The notes beneath the pieces were generated by a model. The model worked only from the letters and a program-made list of their open reading frames with translations, made no database searches and was not told where the DNA came from. Position numbers and translations under genes: made by a program. 64,000 nucleotides of DNA from Bretschneidera sinensis (taxonomy: Eukaryota > Streptophyta > Magnoliopsida > Brassicales > Akaniaceae). Positions within the stretch are counted from its first letter, which is position 1, and each line of letters opens with the position of its first letter. Positions 46,176 to 58,004 of the stretch are shown one piece after another. Location of the stretch: contig CM043698.1 in assembly GCA_023935145.1 (NCBI GenBank), positions 36,586,001-36,650,000 on the forward strand. Direction: 5' to 3'.

Positions 46176-48199
46176 AAATAAATAAGCACGGCCAGCATAG
46201 GTGGGTCGTGATCAACTTGAGGGTGAAGAAGGGGCTGTTAAAGAAGAAGCCCTTCTCGATCAAGAAGTGGACGAAGATTTTCTTCTTCATCCAGAGCGAG
46301 AGGAGATTCAAAGTTCCCCTTTCTTGGAGTCTAGACCGCACGAGCAAATGCAAGAAGTCACACCTTTTACACCGCAAACATTAGATGTTGAAGGCTATAG
46401 TGGTTGCGCCCTTGGATGTGGAGATCCTGTATGATAATGAAGAGTTAATGAGGCATGACCTCTACCCTCGCTGCCCAAAGAGAACCATAGAGAGCGGTAA
46501 TCTCAGTGTTTATGCTTCTTTTTTTTTGCTTTATCTTTCTTTATGCTTTGCTTTGCTTCTTTACATCTTACCTCATACTCGTACTTGTGTTTTTTGTTTG
46601 AAAAGAGATGAAGGCTATAGCTAGGGCCAGAGAGCGGGCTAGAAAGATATCCTAAGAGAATAAGAAGGTTACTCAGGAAGAGAGCAGTCCGCTCTGGCCC
46701 AGGGTTCGAGAAAGAGGCCACGGGCCCCCTTTCCAGTTTCTATTGATGTGGAGAGCCCCTTCGAACTCTCTCCTAAGCCGAGGGTTATCTCAGTCACGAC
46801 CTAGCCTGAGTCGACGTAGGCTCTGTCTTCATCTCGGGGTGCTCTTTCTGCAGCTGGGGTCTTCATGCCTAGTTGGGGCCTAAAGATCGATGAATTAGTC
46901 TTCGCCCACCCCTGGGTACCTCGGGAGCACCTCATCTTGGGGATCCCACCTCACAACATGATTAAGCTTTCGAGGAAGCCGGTCGAGGGGCTTTGCTCGG
47001 TAGCTGAAGCCTTGACCTCTCAAATAAAAGTCGTCATTTTTTTTCATTTCCTTGAGTTTCTTTCACTACCTAGTAGCTAATGATTCTTCGTTTTGTTTTA
47101 GTAAGATGTGTTGCTTGGAGTGCTGTCACGTCGGTACTTGGACATAGTCGAGAAGCTGGGTCGGTGCTAGCAAAAACTAGGCGAGAGCTACGAGCTCGTT
47201 CAGCAACTGCAAGCGTCTCTGGAGAAGGCCAATAGGGCTAAGGTCGAGGCCATGCAAGAGAGGGATGCCTTGCGTCTGGAGAGAGACACTACAGTGGCCT
47301 CGTAGTAGCGACTGAGGGAGGAGGTGGCAGAGATCGTTAAAAGAGCCATGGAGGAGGCTCTGGCCATTTTCAAAGATTCAACCTCTTACTGAGAGGCCAT
47401 TGAGGAGGAGGCCAGTCAGTAGTTCTTTGAGGGCTTCTCGGAGGCTAAGAAAAATGTTGAGGCCATCTATCCTCAAGTCAACTTCTTTATCCTCAATTTA
47501 GGCATCTTTGAGGATAAAGAGGGAGCCGTGGCTAGTGGGGACGGCAATGAGGGGGTGGCTCAGCTAGGTGGTGAGGCCGAGACTATGTACAAAAGGGAGG
47601 CCACCCCCTAAGGACTTTACTTTTTTTTTCTTTTGTAGTGTTCTTTTCTTTCTTTTTCTTTGTAAGCCGAGACCGATAGCATCCTTATGTAATTATATAG
47701 TTTAATGAGATTCCTGGCTTTTTTTTTTCTTTAACTCGATGTTCCTTAGTTTCAATTGCACTTGGGTTTTAATGTTTCAATTTTTATTAATAGCCGAGGT
47801 GCTTCGTGAGTTATACTTGGGGGCACACTATTGGTATTATTTGTAGAGGTTTTCTGTGTTCTAAGTACGGGGGATGGGCTTACCGCCCAACTTCTTAAGT
47901 TTGAAAGTTTTGGCCCTGCACACTCTCTTGATGCGATACGAGCCTTCCTAGTTTAGGACGAGCTTTCTCGTATCTCGAGGATGAGATACTTCATTTTTTC
48001 GTAGAACGAGGTCATATAACTTAAAGCTTCTACTTCAGACCAGAGAGTTGTAGTATCTAGCCGCCTTCTGCTAATAGGCAGCTAACTGGATCTGGGCTTT
48101 ATCCCGAGCTTCATCGATAAGATCAGAGTTCATCCATAAGCCTCTTCATTGTTAGCTTACTCGAAGTTTTGTACTCATAACGAGGGCACCCCGACTTCT

Positions 48200-48800
48200 A
48201 AGGAGATAAATGCTTCAGAGCTATACACCATAAAGAAAAGAGTTTCCCTCATTAGTGTCCGAACGGTGGTTCGGTAGGCCCAAAGTACATTCAGAAGGCA
48301 GTTGGTCCATTACTTGTTGGTTTCGTCTAGTTTTCTCTTGATGCCTTGCAGAAGTGTCCTGTTGTTCACCTCGGTCTGCTCATTGGCCTATGGATACCCA
48401 ACAGATGAGAATCGATGCTCGATGCAGAGCTCTTCGCAGAAAGCCTTGAATCGGGCGCTTTCGAACTGTTTACCATTATCAGCGACCAGTACTCGGGGTA
48501 TACCGAACTGGCACACTATGGACTTCCAGACGAAACTTCGGGCCTAACAATCCGTTATACTGGCCAATGGCTCTGCCTCCGTCCACTTAGTGAAGTAGTC
48601 TATTGCTATGATGAGATGTTTTCTTTAACTGGGTGTTCCGGTGAAAGGACCAAGGAGATCCATTCCCTACATGGCGAAGGGAAGTGGGCTCGTGAACGAA
48701 ATAAGAGGATTTTTCAATCTGTAGGGCACGGAGGAGTACTACTGGCAGCTTATGCATTTCTCGACTAATTCTGTGGCATCTTTCTACATTTTAAGCCAGT
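48200..48800 (-). pseudogene. Integrase of Tat-type element
   Basis: The minus-strand translation shows a gypsy integrase core: GMDLLGPF, IAIDYFTKWTEAEPLA, a DNG motif in VLVADNGKQFES, EHRFSSVGYP and NRTLLQGIKRKL. Many stops interrupt it. It inserts element cDNA into the host genome when intact. Confidence 0.7.
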
Positions 48801-49149
48801 AATATCCCTGGTGGAGCACTTTGAAGGCTAAAGCTCGACTTCCTAGGTGATTTTCGCATACCCTTTCGTGAACCTCCTGAAAAGTGTAATTGGCTTCGGT
48901 GGGCTCGAGACACCTTAGGTAAGGTGTCGTAAGGCCTCTCTTGTACAATTGTTCGTTTATGACTGTGTATTGAGACGCACAGGAGATGAGCTTCCTAGCT
49001 TCATTTTTCTGCTTGGGAAGTTAACCGTCACACAAATACCGGAGGATTGGGTCTACCCATGTTTCTCCTTCAGTTACTGGTAGCACAGTGACCTCATCAA
49101 TGCTCAGAGTGGTAAGACTCGCGAGGTACACGACTTGGGTTGGCTCGGA

Positions 49150-50165
49150 CTGTCGAGAGGAAATGAGTCCAGCCAGAGCATTAGTCTTCGATTTCTCCGC
49201 CTGAGGAACCTTGGTTATCCTAAACACTCTGAATTTGGTGGCGAGTTCTTTATCCTTTTCAAGGTAACGAGAAATCTTCTCCCCTTAGGCTTCGAACTCT
49301 CCGGTCATTTGATTTACCACCAGCTGCGAGTCGTTGTACGCATCTAGGGCCCTAACGGCCATTGCTCTTGCCAACTTCATTCCAGCGAGCAAAGCCTAGT
49401 ACTCTGCCTCATTGTTGGAGGCTCTGAACTCGAACCTCAGGGTGTACTCAATGGCGAATCCATTCAGGCTACAAAGGATAAGCCCAACCCTGCTTCCGAC
49501 GCTGTTGTAGGAGCTGTCAACATGGAGGGTCCACCGTGGAATTTGCTCGGCCACTTTTGGTCCTGAGGTTTGATCCAGACTCCTTTACAGTGTTGTCTCC
49601 AAAATTAAGTCCACGAGGGCCTAAACTTTGATGGCCTTTCGGAAATGGTATTAGATTTCAAACTCCCCGAGTTCTATGGACCACTTGACCATCCTATCAT
49701 AGACGTCCGGCTTGTGCAACACTTGTCTCAGTGGCTGGTTTGTTAAATGGACAATGATGTGCGCTTAAAAGTACAGTATAAGCTTTCATGCTGTGATTTA
49801 AAGGGCATACGCCATTTTTTCTATCGGGAGGTACCGTGCTTCCACGTCATTGAGGATTTGTTGACACAGTACATAGGTTTCTGAACACTTGCCTCCTCCC
49901 AGACTAAGATGGAGGCTACTACTTCTTGCCCGACCGATAGGTATAGGAAGAGTTCCTCACTCGTGATAGGTTTGATCAGAAGTGGGGGCGAGCTTAGATA
50001 TTTCTTCAGCTCCTCAAAGGATTTTTGACAGTCTTCAGTCTAGGCGAAGTCTTTCGCCTTCTTGATGGCTCTGAAAAAGTGGAGGTACTTTTCTACAGAT
50101 TTTGACATGAAACGGCTGAGTGCTTCCACGCGCCGGTTAACCATTGCACTTCCTTTACCATTTTA
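49150..50165 (-). pseudogene. RT thumb remnant and archaeal-type RNase H of Tat element
   Basis: From 50165 leftwards: an RT connection segment (VQWLTGRVEALSRFMSKS), then the second RNase H with WTLHVDSSYNS, RFEFRASNNEAEY and NDSQLVVNQMTGE near 49560-49240, and a tail with VPQAEKSKTNALAGL. This additional RNase H marks the Tat lineage. The RT palm is missing, and frames are broken by stops. Confidence 0.7.
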
Positions 50166-50209
50166 GGGGGGCCTTTGGAGGATCACCTTGCCTTGGAGTT
50201 GCATTAGGA

Positions 50210-51332
50210 CGTTTATCCTGGATGAGTTAAGAGGAGTGAAGTTCTCAAAGCGAGTGTAGGCCTTATACCTACCCTCGTGGTGAGGTCTCTTGACTGCCCT
50301 ACTATGAAGGTCGATGACGTCTTTATTTTTTTTCTTCGTCTCCCCTTCCCTTTCTCTTCAAAAGGCTTGGTCGTCTTCCGCTAGCATGTATTGCTCAGCT
50401 CCGACCAGAACCTCGTTCATGTCCTTAGGCAGTCGCCTAGTGAGCTTAGAGCTGAAGATTCCGAATCTTAGTCAGTTTTTGAATGTAGGCCAGGGATCAA
50501 GGTCAGGGATCTCCCAAGCGGCAATGTTGAACCTTGATATATAGGCCCAAAGCCTCTTTCATCAGTGCTGGATGATGTTGAACAGGCCCTCCAAGGTCTT
50601 ATTAGTTTCTTTACTACTATGAAAGTAGGACATAAAGGCGTAAGTGAGCTCTTTGAAAGTGGCGATGCTTCTTGATTTCAATCGGGCATACTACGTGCTA
50701 GTTGCTTTTTCGAGCGTTAGAGAAAATGCTCGGCACATAACCGGATCGGAGTGTCGATGCAGCATCATGGTAATTTTCCATTGCTGAAGGTGATCCAAGG
50801 GATTTGTTGAGCCGTTATAGGGTTTAATTTGCGTCATTCAGAAATTTGGTAAGAGTGGGGCCTCAAGGACTTCCTATGTGAACGATGGGTCTTGGATGCT
50901 GAGTTCATCCAGGATATTATGATTTCGGTATTTGAATACCTCATCGATTTTTTTTTCTATCTCCTCAATTCGTCTGTCTAGGCCAAGGTTGCTTCTAGAG
51001 GAAGAGCCTCCCCTAGACTTACTAGTGCAGGCTGGTGAGGATTTTGAATTGGAGCGATTGTCAATGGAGAGCCCGTTACTGGGAGGACTAGCTTGCCTGA
51101 CGGTGCGACGGGGAGATGAGGGTGAGGGCTGTCGACCCCCTATCCAGACCTCGACGTCCAGGTTCGTTACCAAGTGGAAGAGCTCTAAGAATTGCGCTTG
51201 GCTTATTGGAGTAGTGGGGTGCGTTGTGGCAGCTTCTTAGGGATTTTCAGGAGGGTCGACCTCCACGTGGCAGAGGCGTTGTGCTCCCGGAAGGGTCAGC
51301 AGGTCACAGCCAGAGGCTTTACGCTCGGACAT
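50210..51332 (-). pseudogene. Gag of Tat-type element
   Basis: The start MSERKASGCDLL at 51332 fits the usual gag leader. A stop follows near 51240. The 51173-50874 frame carries LDRRIEEIEKKIDEVFKYR and LDELSIQDPSFT. The gag core continues with several frameshifts to about 50215, where it jumps directly to RT-thumb sequence. Confidence 0.7.
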
Positions 51333-51501
51333 GGTAGGGAGCCTTGAGCTGGACCGCTGGTTTTGGGCGCTGTTTTATGTGGGCGCGATGCTGGTTCTAG
51401 CGATTCCTTTTCAGGTGTTCATGGTGGTGTTTTTAGGCGGCATGACAACATATGAGTTTTTTGGATTTCTTCACTTCTACTGGTTAGTGAGAGATTGGTA
51501 T

Positions 51502-51519
51502 TTCCCACAGAAGACACCA
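51502..51519 (-). other. Degenerate primer binding site of Tat element
   Basis: The minus strand reads TGGTGTCTTCTGTGGGAA, close to the TGGCGCC-GTCTGTGGGAA arrangement found after the 5' LTR of many Tat elements. It adjoins the LTR end ...TTAACA at 51523. Confidence 0.6.
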
Positions 51520-51522
51520 ATC

Positions 51523-52080
51523 TGTTAATGTTGAAAAACTGCTGCTGAGCTCGAGGTCCAACGTTCGACGGATTGCGCAAATAACGAGGGGTGAACTAAA
51601 GAGTCACTGGAGGGAAGGGGTGGTGCCTCCGAAGACTCTCTGATGCCTTTGTTAGGACAAGATTTTGAGAAAAATGGGGAGTGATGTGATATCAGTGTTT
51701 CAGTTATGAACTTGAAATTGAAGGTGATCTTGAATCCACATACCTTGGACATTTTATAGTGTTTCGGAGGCAAGTTGTCCACGTGCCTGGGATGGTATGA
51801 TCCCTGAGATCTCGCTTCTCTGGCGAAGGGTCTTGTCGCGTGTTTAGGGACGGTTCAATCCCTCAAATTACGCTTACACTTCTGCATGAGGAGTCTGCGA
51901 GTGACGACGGTTATGTCAACTGCTTACCTACATGTTGTTTGGCCATTGGAGGGAGATTGTTCATTTGTCATGAGGCTACTGAAGGGTGATTTACTGGTGT
52001 GACCACGTGTCGTTCGGTTATTAGAGGGTGACTGTCCACATGTTATCAAGCTACTATAGGGTGGTTTATTGGCCGTACCA
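51523..52080 (-). repeat. 5' LTR of Tat-type element
   Basis: 558 bp. Starts TGGTACGGCC at 52080 and ends TTAACA at 51523 on the minus strand. Shares about 450 bp with 37504-37986. CACGTG boxes lie at 51780 and 52004. Confidence 0.85.
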
Positions 52081-53005
52081 AATTGTATCTATTTTATCAC
52101 AATCTTGGAAGAAGAAATTGTAGACACACAGTTTCTTTTCAATTAAGGTCACGAGTCCTCCCAACCATGGAAGCCTGCAAAATTGATGTCAGGATTGAGA
52201 ACCTGATTTTGTTATTGCTTTTAGGCCAAAATACTACCAACTTTTAACAAAATTCGACACTTGACTATTTTTGTCAAAAGCCAAAAACTCATCGAAAGTC
52301 AATGTTATTCATTTAAAGAGTCAAACTGTCTTTTGAGAGAGTTTATGAAATTGTTTCTCATTTTTATAATATAATAAATTAAATGTTTTATTCTTAAAAA
52401 GAATCAAAAGCTAAAATAGAAAATTATTTGAGAATGTTTATGTTATTATTTTTGCTTTCTATAAAATAACAAATCAAATACCCTTGAAAATACAGTTTTA
52501 GAAAAGAAGCAAACACTAAAGGAAAACTCCTAAAAAACTGAATCAATTCTTCACGACTGTTTTACCAAACGCAAATTAGTTTTGAACTCCATATTTATTT
52601 TACCAAATGTTCTTTTGATGGCTACACCTTAACAATAGATGTTTTACCAAGAAGAAAACACCATCATAGGTTAGGTCACACTTGCCCTAATGCAGAAAAG
52701 CTGCAGATCAAGTTGGCACCAAAAGAATGCCTTCACACATTCTATCATTTCAACTTCGTTCATACTTCGAATGCAATGCAAACTGAAGCAGGAAACTTTT
52801 AATAATTTATTTATTATTGAAGAAGATTACTCTGCCACACCCCACAAGATGATTTGAGCATCAAACAAAATAACAGCTTCACTACCACTGGCAACTAAAG
52901 TTATTACAAACAAGGAAATAGGAAATACATGGTCTATGATCAATCTCTGAACGTTGGACTTGATACAATACTGAGACAACAAAACAATCCAATCCCGCCA
53001 ACCCA
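52081..53005. other. Intergenic between Tat element and V-ATPase E gene
   Basis: No gene is seen. The part nearest 53005 is likely the 3' UTR and terminator region of the V-ATPase E gene. Around 52230-52640 the sequence is AT-rich with AAACTGTT-type words, like the foldback repeats elsewhere. Confidence 0.4.
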
Positions 53006-56000
53006 TCATGCGGCAACCTGGCCAAAGAGCCATTTGCGGATCTGCAATGAAAATAAACAAATTATGTTGAAACATAATGACCACAAAAAAAATCTGGAAA
53101 AAATATAACCAAAAAGATCACAAAAGAAAAACAGTAACAAGCGAATAAATGTGCAAGAATTTGATTCTTGAAGCACTTTGACATCATAAAAACTATTAGT
53201 CCTATCACCTCTTTGGGATACACTATATTGTGATATTATTAAAATTGAAACGGAATACTGAATGTGCAAAGAGTTGATTATTATTAGGCTATACCCAAGC
53301 AAGTTCCAAGAGATTTAAATTTTTATAAGTGTTCTATAAAACATCTGTAATCCTCACATTCACAAAAAATATGGAATGCTGAAGAGCATAAATAAGTGAA
53401 TGCTTGAAAGATTTCAAATTATCAGAATACGTTTTTCCTATAAATCAGCCACATCAATGATTATCTTCACTCTTGTTTCCCTTTTCAAGATGAGTATTTG
53501 ATGAAAGAATCAAAGTCAATATCACAGGTCGATGCGATGATAGGAGGCCACCACTAAACAAAAACACACAAAAATATGGTAATTTGGAATGGAAATATAC
53601 CTCTGGAAGTTTTTTACGGAAAGCAACATCCAACCGTGCATTGAGTGTGTTCTCACAGACAATTTTTCCATCATGAGAAGCCAACACAACACCTCCAGAA
53701 CTGCATAAAAATCAAATATCATATCATCAAGCTGCTCCACCATAGTTTCAAGATAAAAGGCGTAAATGTTTCTTATCATTTTACTCAAGTCTCTTTCATT
53801 TCTACTTTTTCCGAATGTATTAAACTTTAGATCTTAGTTTAGGTGGTGCCTTGGTGCTACTCTTTAGTCTTTCCCTATACTTCCAACGTAAACAGGTTCT
53901 GGTGCCTCCTTTTCGCTCTATATCTTTTCTTTTAGACAGCCTGATTAAGGAACAAACTTATGCAGGTTCCTTTAAAATATCAAAGGAGCCCTAACAGAAA
54001 CAGCACTCGGTGCATGAACAATGAAAACAGGAAGGGCACCAAGAGTTTGGGTTTTTTTTTTTTTTTTTTTTTGAGGGGGGGGGGGGGAGGCGTTAATAAA
54101 AACCGCATAGTCATGTTATACAGGTGAGGCAGAATACAAAATCAGCTAGACCTCTTTTTAATATCCCAAACACCCCATTAAAACAGAAGATTATACATGA
54201 ATAAATAAATGAAGCCCACCTATCCTCATAATTTCTAACTGGAAGAAAAATGATTACCAGAAAAGACCATGGGCATTATGATGGGTAGGAGCAGGTGGAA
54301 GATAAACATGGTTGTCAACTATTATCTCTGGAGAATGAACACCTGCTTTCTCTGCATATTCCTCCTTCGCTTCATCCAGCACAGAGTCCACCGAGGGCAG
54401 GTCATCTTTACGGCAACGCAGTAAGACAGAAGGTTCTTTCAGTCTAAGCAAACACTGCAACACAAAAACATTACCGTTGTCATCATTAAGTTCATTTCTT
54501 TCCCAAAGCACATGTTAAAAGGAACATTATATCCTCAATAATAGAATCCAAAACATAGATATAAAATAATCACAACCAAGGATAGAGAGACTCAAGCCAT
54601 CAACACAAACAACAGGAACATAGATTCAAGATTCAAACTGGATTAAGAAACCACATGAAAAATGACTTGATATACAAAACCATAATCATGTCTTATTTTT
54701 TCATAGCAGAACTGATGACAAGACTTTCCTCAAAAGATGTTAGGATACACAAACAAGCCAATGGACCATAACCCAAAACTACATGATCCATGTTCAGACA
54801 TACAGTTCCACCATTTCCTTAAGTGTCAAATAAAATTAGCCAGGCCTAACAACTATGATGGAGTAGTTGATGAACTTTGTTTCTACTGACCTGAACAATG
54901 AGATCTTTCAGAAGCTTCTTATACGTATGGTGTATAAGGTGATGATGGCTCACATTCAGAAGCTCCTTTGATGCTGCATCTTTCATGTCATTAATGACGT
55001 CGTCTTGAGCTTGAAGAACTTTGATCCGTGAGGCATTAAGTTGCATGGAGTACTCACTGCAGCAAACATTTATGACAAATTTTATTTTATTTACAGCATA
55101 CATAAAATTTAAGGAAAAAATGAATTATATTCCATGATTCTAAAACAAAGAAAAGTGAGAAACTCACTCTTCCTTCACATCAATATATGAGGACAAAGTT
55201 GTTTTCTAGTCTAAATTCAATTTCACCCAAACTCCAAAATTAAAAAGTAGGCCATAACCATGGGAAATTTCTTCAATTTCCTCTTTATTCAGCTAAACTG
55301 CCTCATATTTTAAGAAAATCCACTTATATTAACAGAAATTAATTGAAACAGCCATCTTCCCCAAAATCAAGCCAATTCTCCAAATCTCAAAATCTACTGT
55401 CAAGTGAATATCTAAACCATGATTTCACTAACCACTCAATGACAATTCAAAACCAGGAGCTACGGATTTCAAAAAATGCCCCATGATCTTGATATCAAAG
55501 TTAACATACTCCAAATTAGTTTCACCGATCACACAAACACACAACCATAACAACTAATAAACCCATTAACCGATCTAAGATACTAAAATTGAATTAAACA
55601 GGCATTAATGGCCACAAAAAAAAATTAAAATTAAGAAAGTGAACTCGATAAAGAAACTTACATCTTCTTTCGAACTTCGACTTGCTTCTCCTTCTTCTCA
55701 TACTCTTGCCTGATCTTTTTCTTCTCCGCCTCAACCAGCTGCAACTTCTCGATATTGAATTCCTGCGTTCACCATCACTCTTCAACATCAATTTCATATT
55801 AAATTTTAAATTATACACGGAGATCAAAGAAATCATCCGTACCAATTAAAAATAAAATAAACGATGAGATGCATAGAAAATTAAGGGAAAGATAAAGAAA
55901 ATTGAGAAAATCGAAGAGAATAGAGTGAGTACTTCTTCAGCGGAGACGGAGATCTCGTTGGCCTTCTCTTCGGCTTCTTGGCGGATAAATCTCACCATCT

Positions 56001-56034
56001 GCTGGATCTGCTTGGATACATCTGCGTCGTTCAT
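53006..56034 (-). CDS. VHA-E: V-type proton ATPase subunit E
   Basis: Six exons splice cleanly: 56034-55933, 55762-55662, 55056-54891, 54454-54258, 53700-53601 and 53041-53006. All have GT-AG borders and consistent phase, and total 702 nt or 233 codons. The protein starts MNDADVSKQIQQMVRFIRQEA and has a long N-terminal helix to about residue 80 (KLQLVEAEKKKIRQEYEKKEK). It continues through QLNASRIKVLQAQDDVINDMK and the globular C-terminal domain (LLRCRKDDLP, then GGVVLASHDGKIVCENTLNARLD), ending IRKWLFGQVAA. Subunit E pairs with G as a peripheral stalk that holds the V1 head to Vo in the tonoplast and endomembrane proton pump. Length and motifs match the plant family, no damage is seen, and it is predicted functional. 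Confidence 0.96.
54050..54089. repeat. Poly(T)-poly(G) run in V-ATPase E intron
   Basis: More than 20 T then a short GA step and about 13 G residues. It is a mononucleotide repeat and a likely spot for sequencing length error, in the intron between the 54454-54258 and 53700-53601 exons. Confidence 0.9.
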
Positions 56035-58004
56035 TTTCGAGGGGATCTTTGACTATCAAATCAGATGGAGATCGAAGAGAGTTTAGAGCAGATATTGAAA
56101 CTCGATGCCTCTTCTTCGACGATCACGAATTGAGAGAATTTGTTTATAGAGGACAGTTTTATATGTCCTCGTGTACAGATGTGAACCATCATGAGCCGCT
56201 TGTTTTTAGCACTCCCTTCTGTTCTAGTTTTACTCCTTTCTGTATGACTTCGTTTTTTTTTTCAAGTAATTTTTTTACTGCTCATTAAATATGAAATCTT
56301 TTCTATCATGAGAGGTGCGCAAGGTAACACAATTCTCACTAGTCAATTTTTTTAGGAAATATTGTAAATATATTTCAATATTTTTATTATTTTTTTAATT
56401 TAACACGAGAAACAACTTGTTAAATAAATAAACCATAAAAAGTGAATTGAATATAACCTAATTGATAAACCGTAAAGACATTTTAAATATAATTTGGTAT
56501 TAAAATATTTTTAAAGGTACTATGTAAGTATGAAATTTTGTGTTTTTTAGTTTATGTTGAAAATGTTGATTTTTTAATTACAAAATCTTTTAAATGACTT
56601 TTTCGGATCTATATTAAATAACGCAACGCACTTTTTAGTATTTTCTTATTCCTAAATATCACAATATCACTTTGATGCTTTTCTATAATTATGTAATTGG
56701 TAATTTTCAAATAAGATCTTGATTACATTTTTATTTTAGTTTTTTGGTTGTTGTATTAAAGATTTTGAATCAAATACGGCATTTTGGTGGAGATTCACAT
56801 AAAAAAATATCTTTTTATTTTATAGATTTTTTCCTTTTTTTGGCTTTATTATGTTTTATTTTATTTTTTCCAAATGGAAATAGAATATTATTAATTTTGT
56901 GTTTGGATCTTAAATTTTTTTAAATGAATGAAAATCCACAAAAAATCATATTTTATTTTGTTTAAATGAGAAGAAAGAAATCAAAAAAATAATATATTTT
57001 AACAAAAATTTAAAGACCTCCCACATCTATAATATGCAATAGAAAAGATTATATTGTAAAGTTTCATAATCTAACAATACGAGCTAATAATTTTTTTTTT
57101 TTGTGATGAATATTATTGTGTTATAAATCATATCAAAATTGACTCATATCCACTATAATATGAATGTGTAATATTTGAGGTTTTAATGGATCAATTGGCT
57201 TTATTTTGTCAAATTTTTTAATAAAAAATTAAAAAATAAGTATTTACAAAGAATTTGACATTGATTTGAATATTAATAAAAAAAATCTAATGTCTGTATA
57301 AATTAAAAAAAATGAGCATAACATAATAAATAAAGAAGTTTTACAAAAAGTATTTACATTTTGTCGATTTTCTTTAAAAGAGACCGTGCATAAATTAAAT
57401 ATAAAATTTTAAGTTATATTTATTTGTTGAAATTGAAGTTAAAACGAATTTTTTTCTTCAATATTATAATAAATGAAAAACATCATAATTCATCTTAATT
57501 TTAATTTCGAACTCCAATGTTAAATGAACAAATGTGTCGGTAAAATATGTATAAACTTCTATTTTACAAGTATTTTGGTGTTTTAAAACAACTTTTAGAA
57601 GATACTTTAAACGAGAATGAGACAACTGGGGTAGAAATGCATCATTAAGAAAAGACCCGTTACTTTCTGTTAACATTTGTAGTAGACGAAACCGAAAACC
57701 ACAAACAAAACCTTGAAGTAATCGGTTAATACGTCTCTTTCATCGACCAACATTCTTCATACTCACTCCTCCGTCTCATCAAAACCTCATCGTTCTCTTC
57801 TCAGATTCAAAAACTTAAAGCTTGATCGACCTGCTAATCTCTGTAGATCTACTTCACCAAATTCAAAACCTTTCAATCGCAGATTCACAGCCAAAAAATC
57901 AATTAGTCCTTTAAAGCTTTATATATATAAAGGGAGAGATATATATCACTTGAATTCTGTATATATATCTGTATCCAGTCAAAAATTACAAGCACATAGA
58001 AGAA
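56035..58004. other. Divergent intergenic region between VHA-E and HPGT-like genes
   Basis: The first roughly 200 bp (to about 56230) would hold the V-ATPase E promoter and leader. 56300-57650 is extremely AT-rich with no coding frame. From about 57690 the DNA becomes more mixed (CT-rich blocks TCATCGACC and CTCACTCCTCCGTCTC), consistent with the 5' UTR of the gene starting at 58005. A (TA)n stretch sits at 57924-57972. Confidence 0.5.

Larger units (their letters stand above)
39414..47611 (+). pseudogene. Antisense additional ORF of Tat element (PF04195-like), split
   Basis: ATG at 39414 starts a Ser/Asp/Glu-rich N terminus (MSSKDRFRDRPNSGSEDSG), broken by a stop at 39528-39530. The conserved domain follows at 39730-40046 (IPYE-like VPYEIYVYEQNMKVGLRFPL, then a C-x-L/FVPNSVRLIMA segment). 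The frame then meets the nested gypsy element. On the far side, the last 190 bp are repeated (45986-46175) and the ORF goes on through a basic region, a low-complexity central part and a coiled-coil segment (QASLEKANRAKVEAMQERD, about 47205-47265), to about 47610. This matches the family annotated as putative gypsy-type transposon protein. Its function is unknown. Multiple stops make this copy non-coding. Confidence 0.7.
37504..52080 (-). mobile_element. Ty3/gypsy Tat-type retrotransposon with antisense ORF
   Basis: The element reads right to left: 5' LTR 52080-51523, degenerate primer site about 51519-51502 (partner of TGGCGCC...TGTGGGAA), gag from 51332, RT remnant plus archaeal-type RNase H 50165-49150, and integrase about 48800-48200. 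An additional ORF on the opposite strand then occupies 39414-47610, followed by a polypurine tract at 38002-37987 and the 3' LTR 37986-37504, truncated at its end. The extra RNase H and antisense ORF are typical of the Tat lineage. Protease and most of RT are deleted and every frame has stops, so it is non-autonomous. A second gypsy element (40047-45985) is nested in the antisense ORF. Confidence 0.85.
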
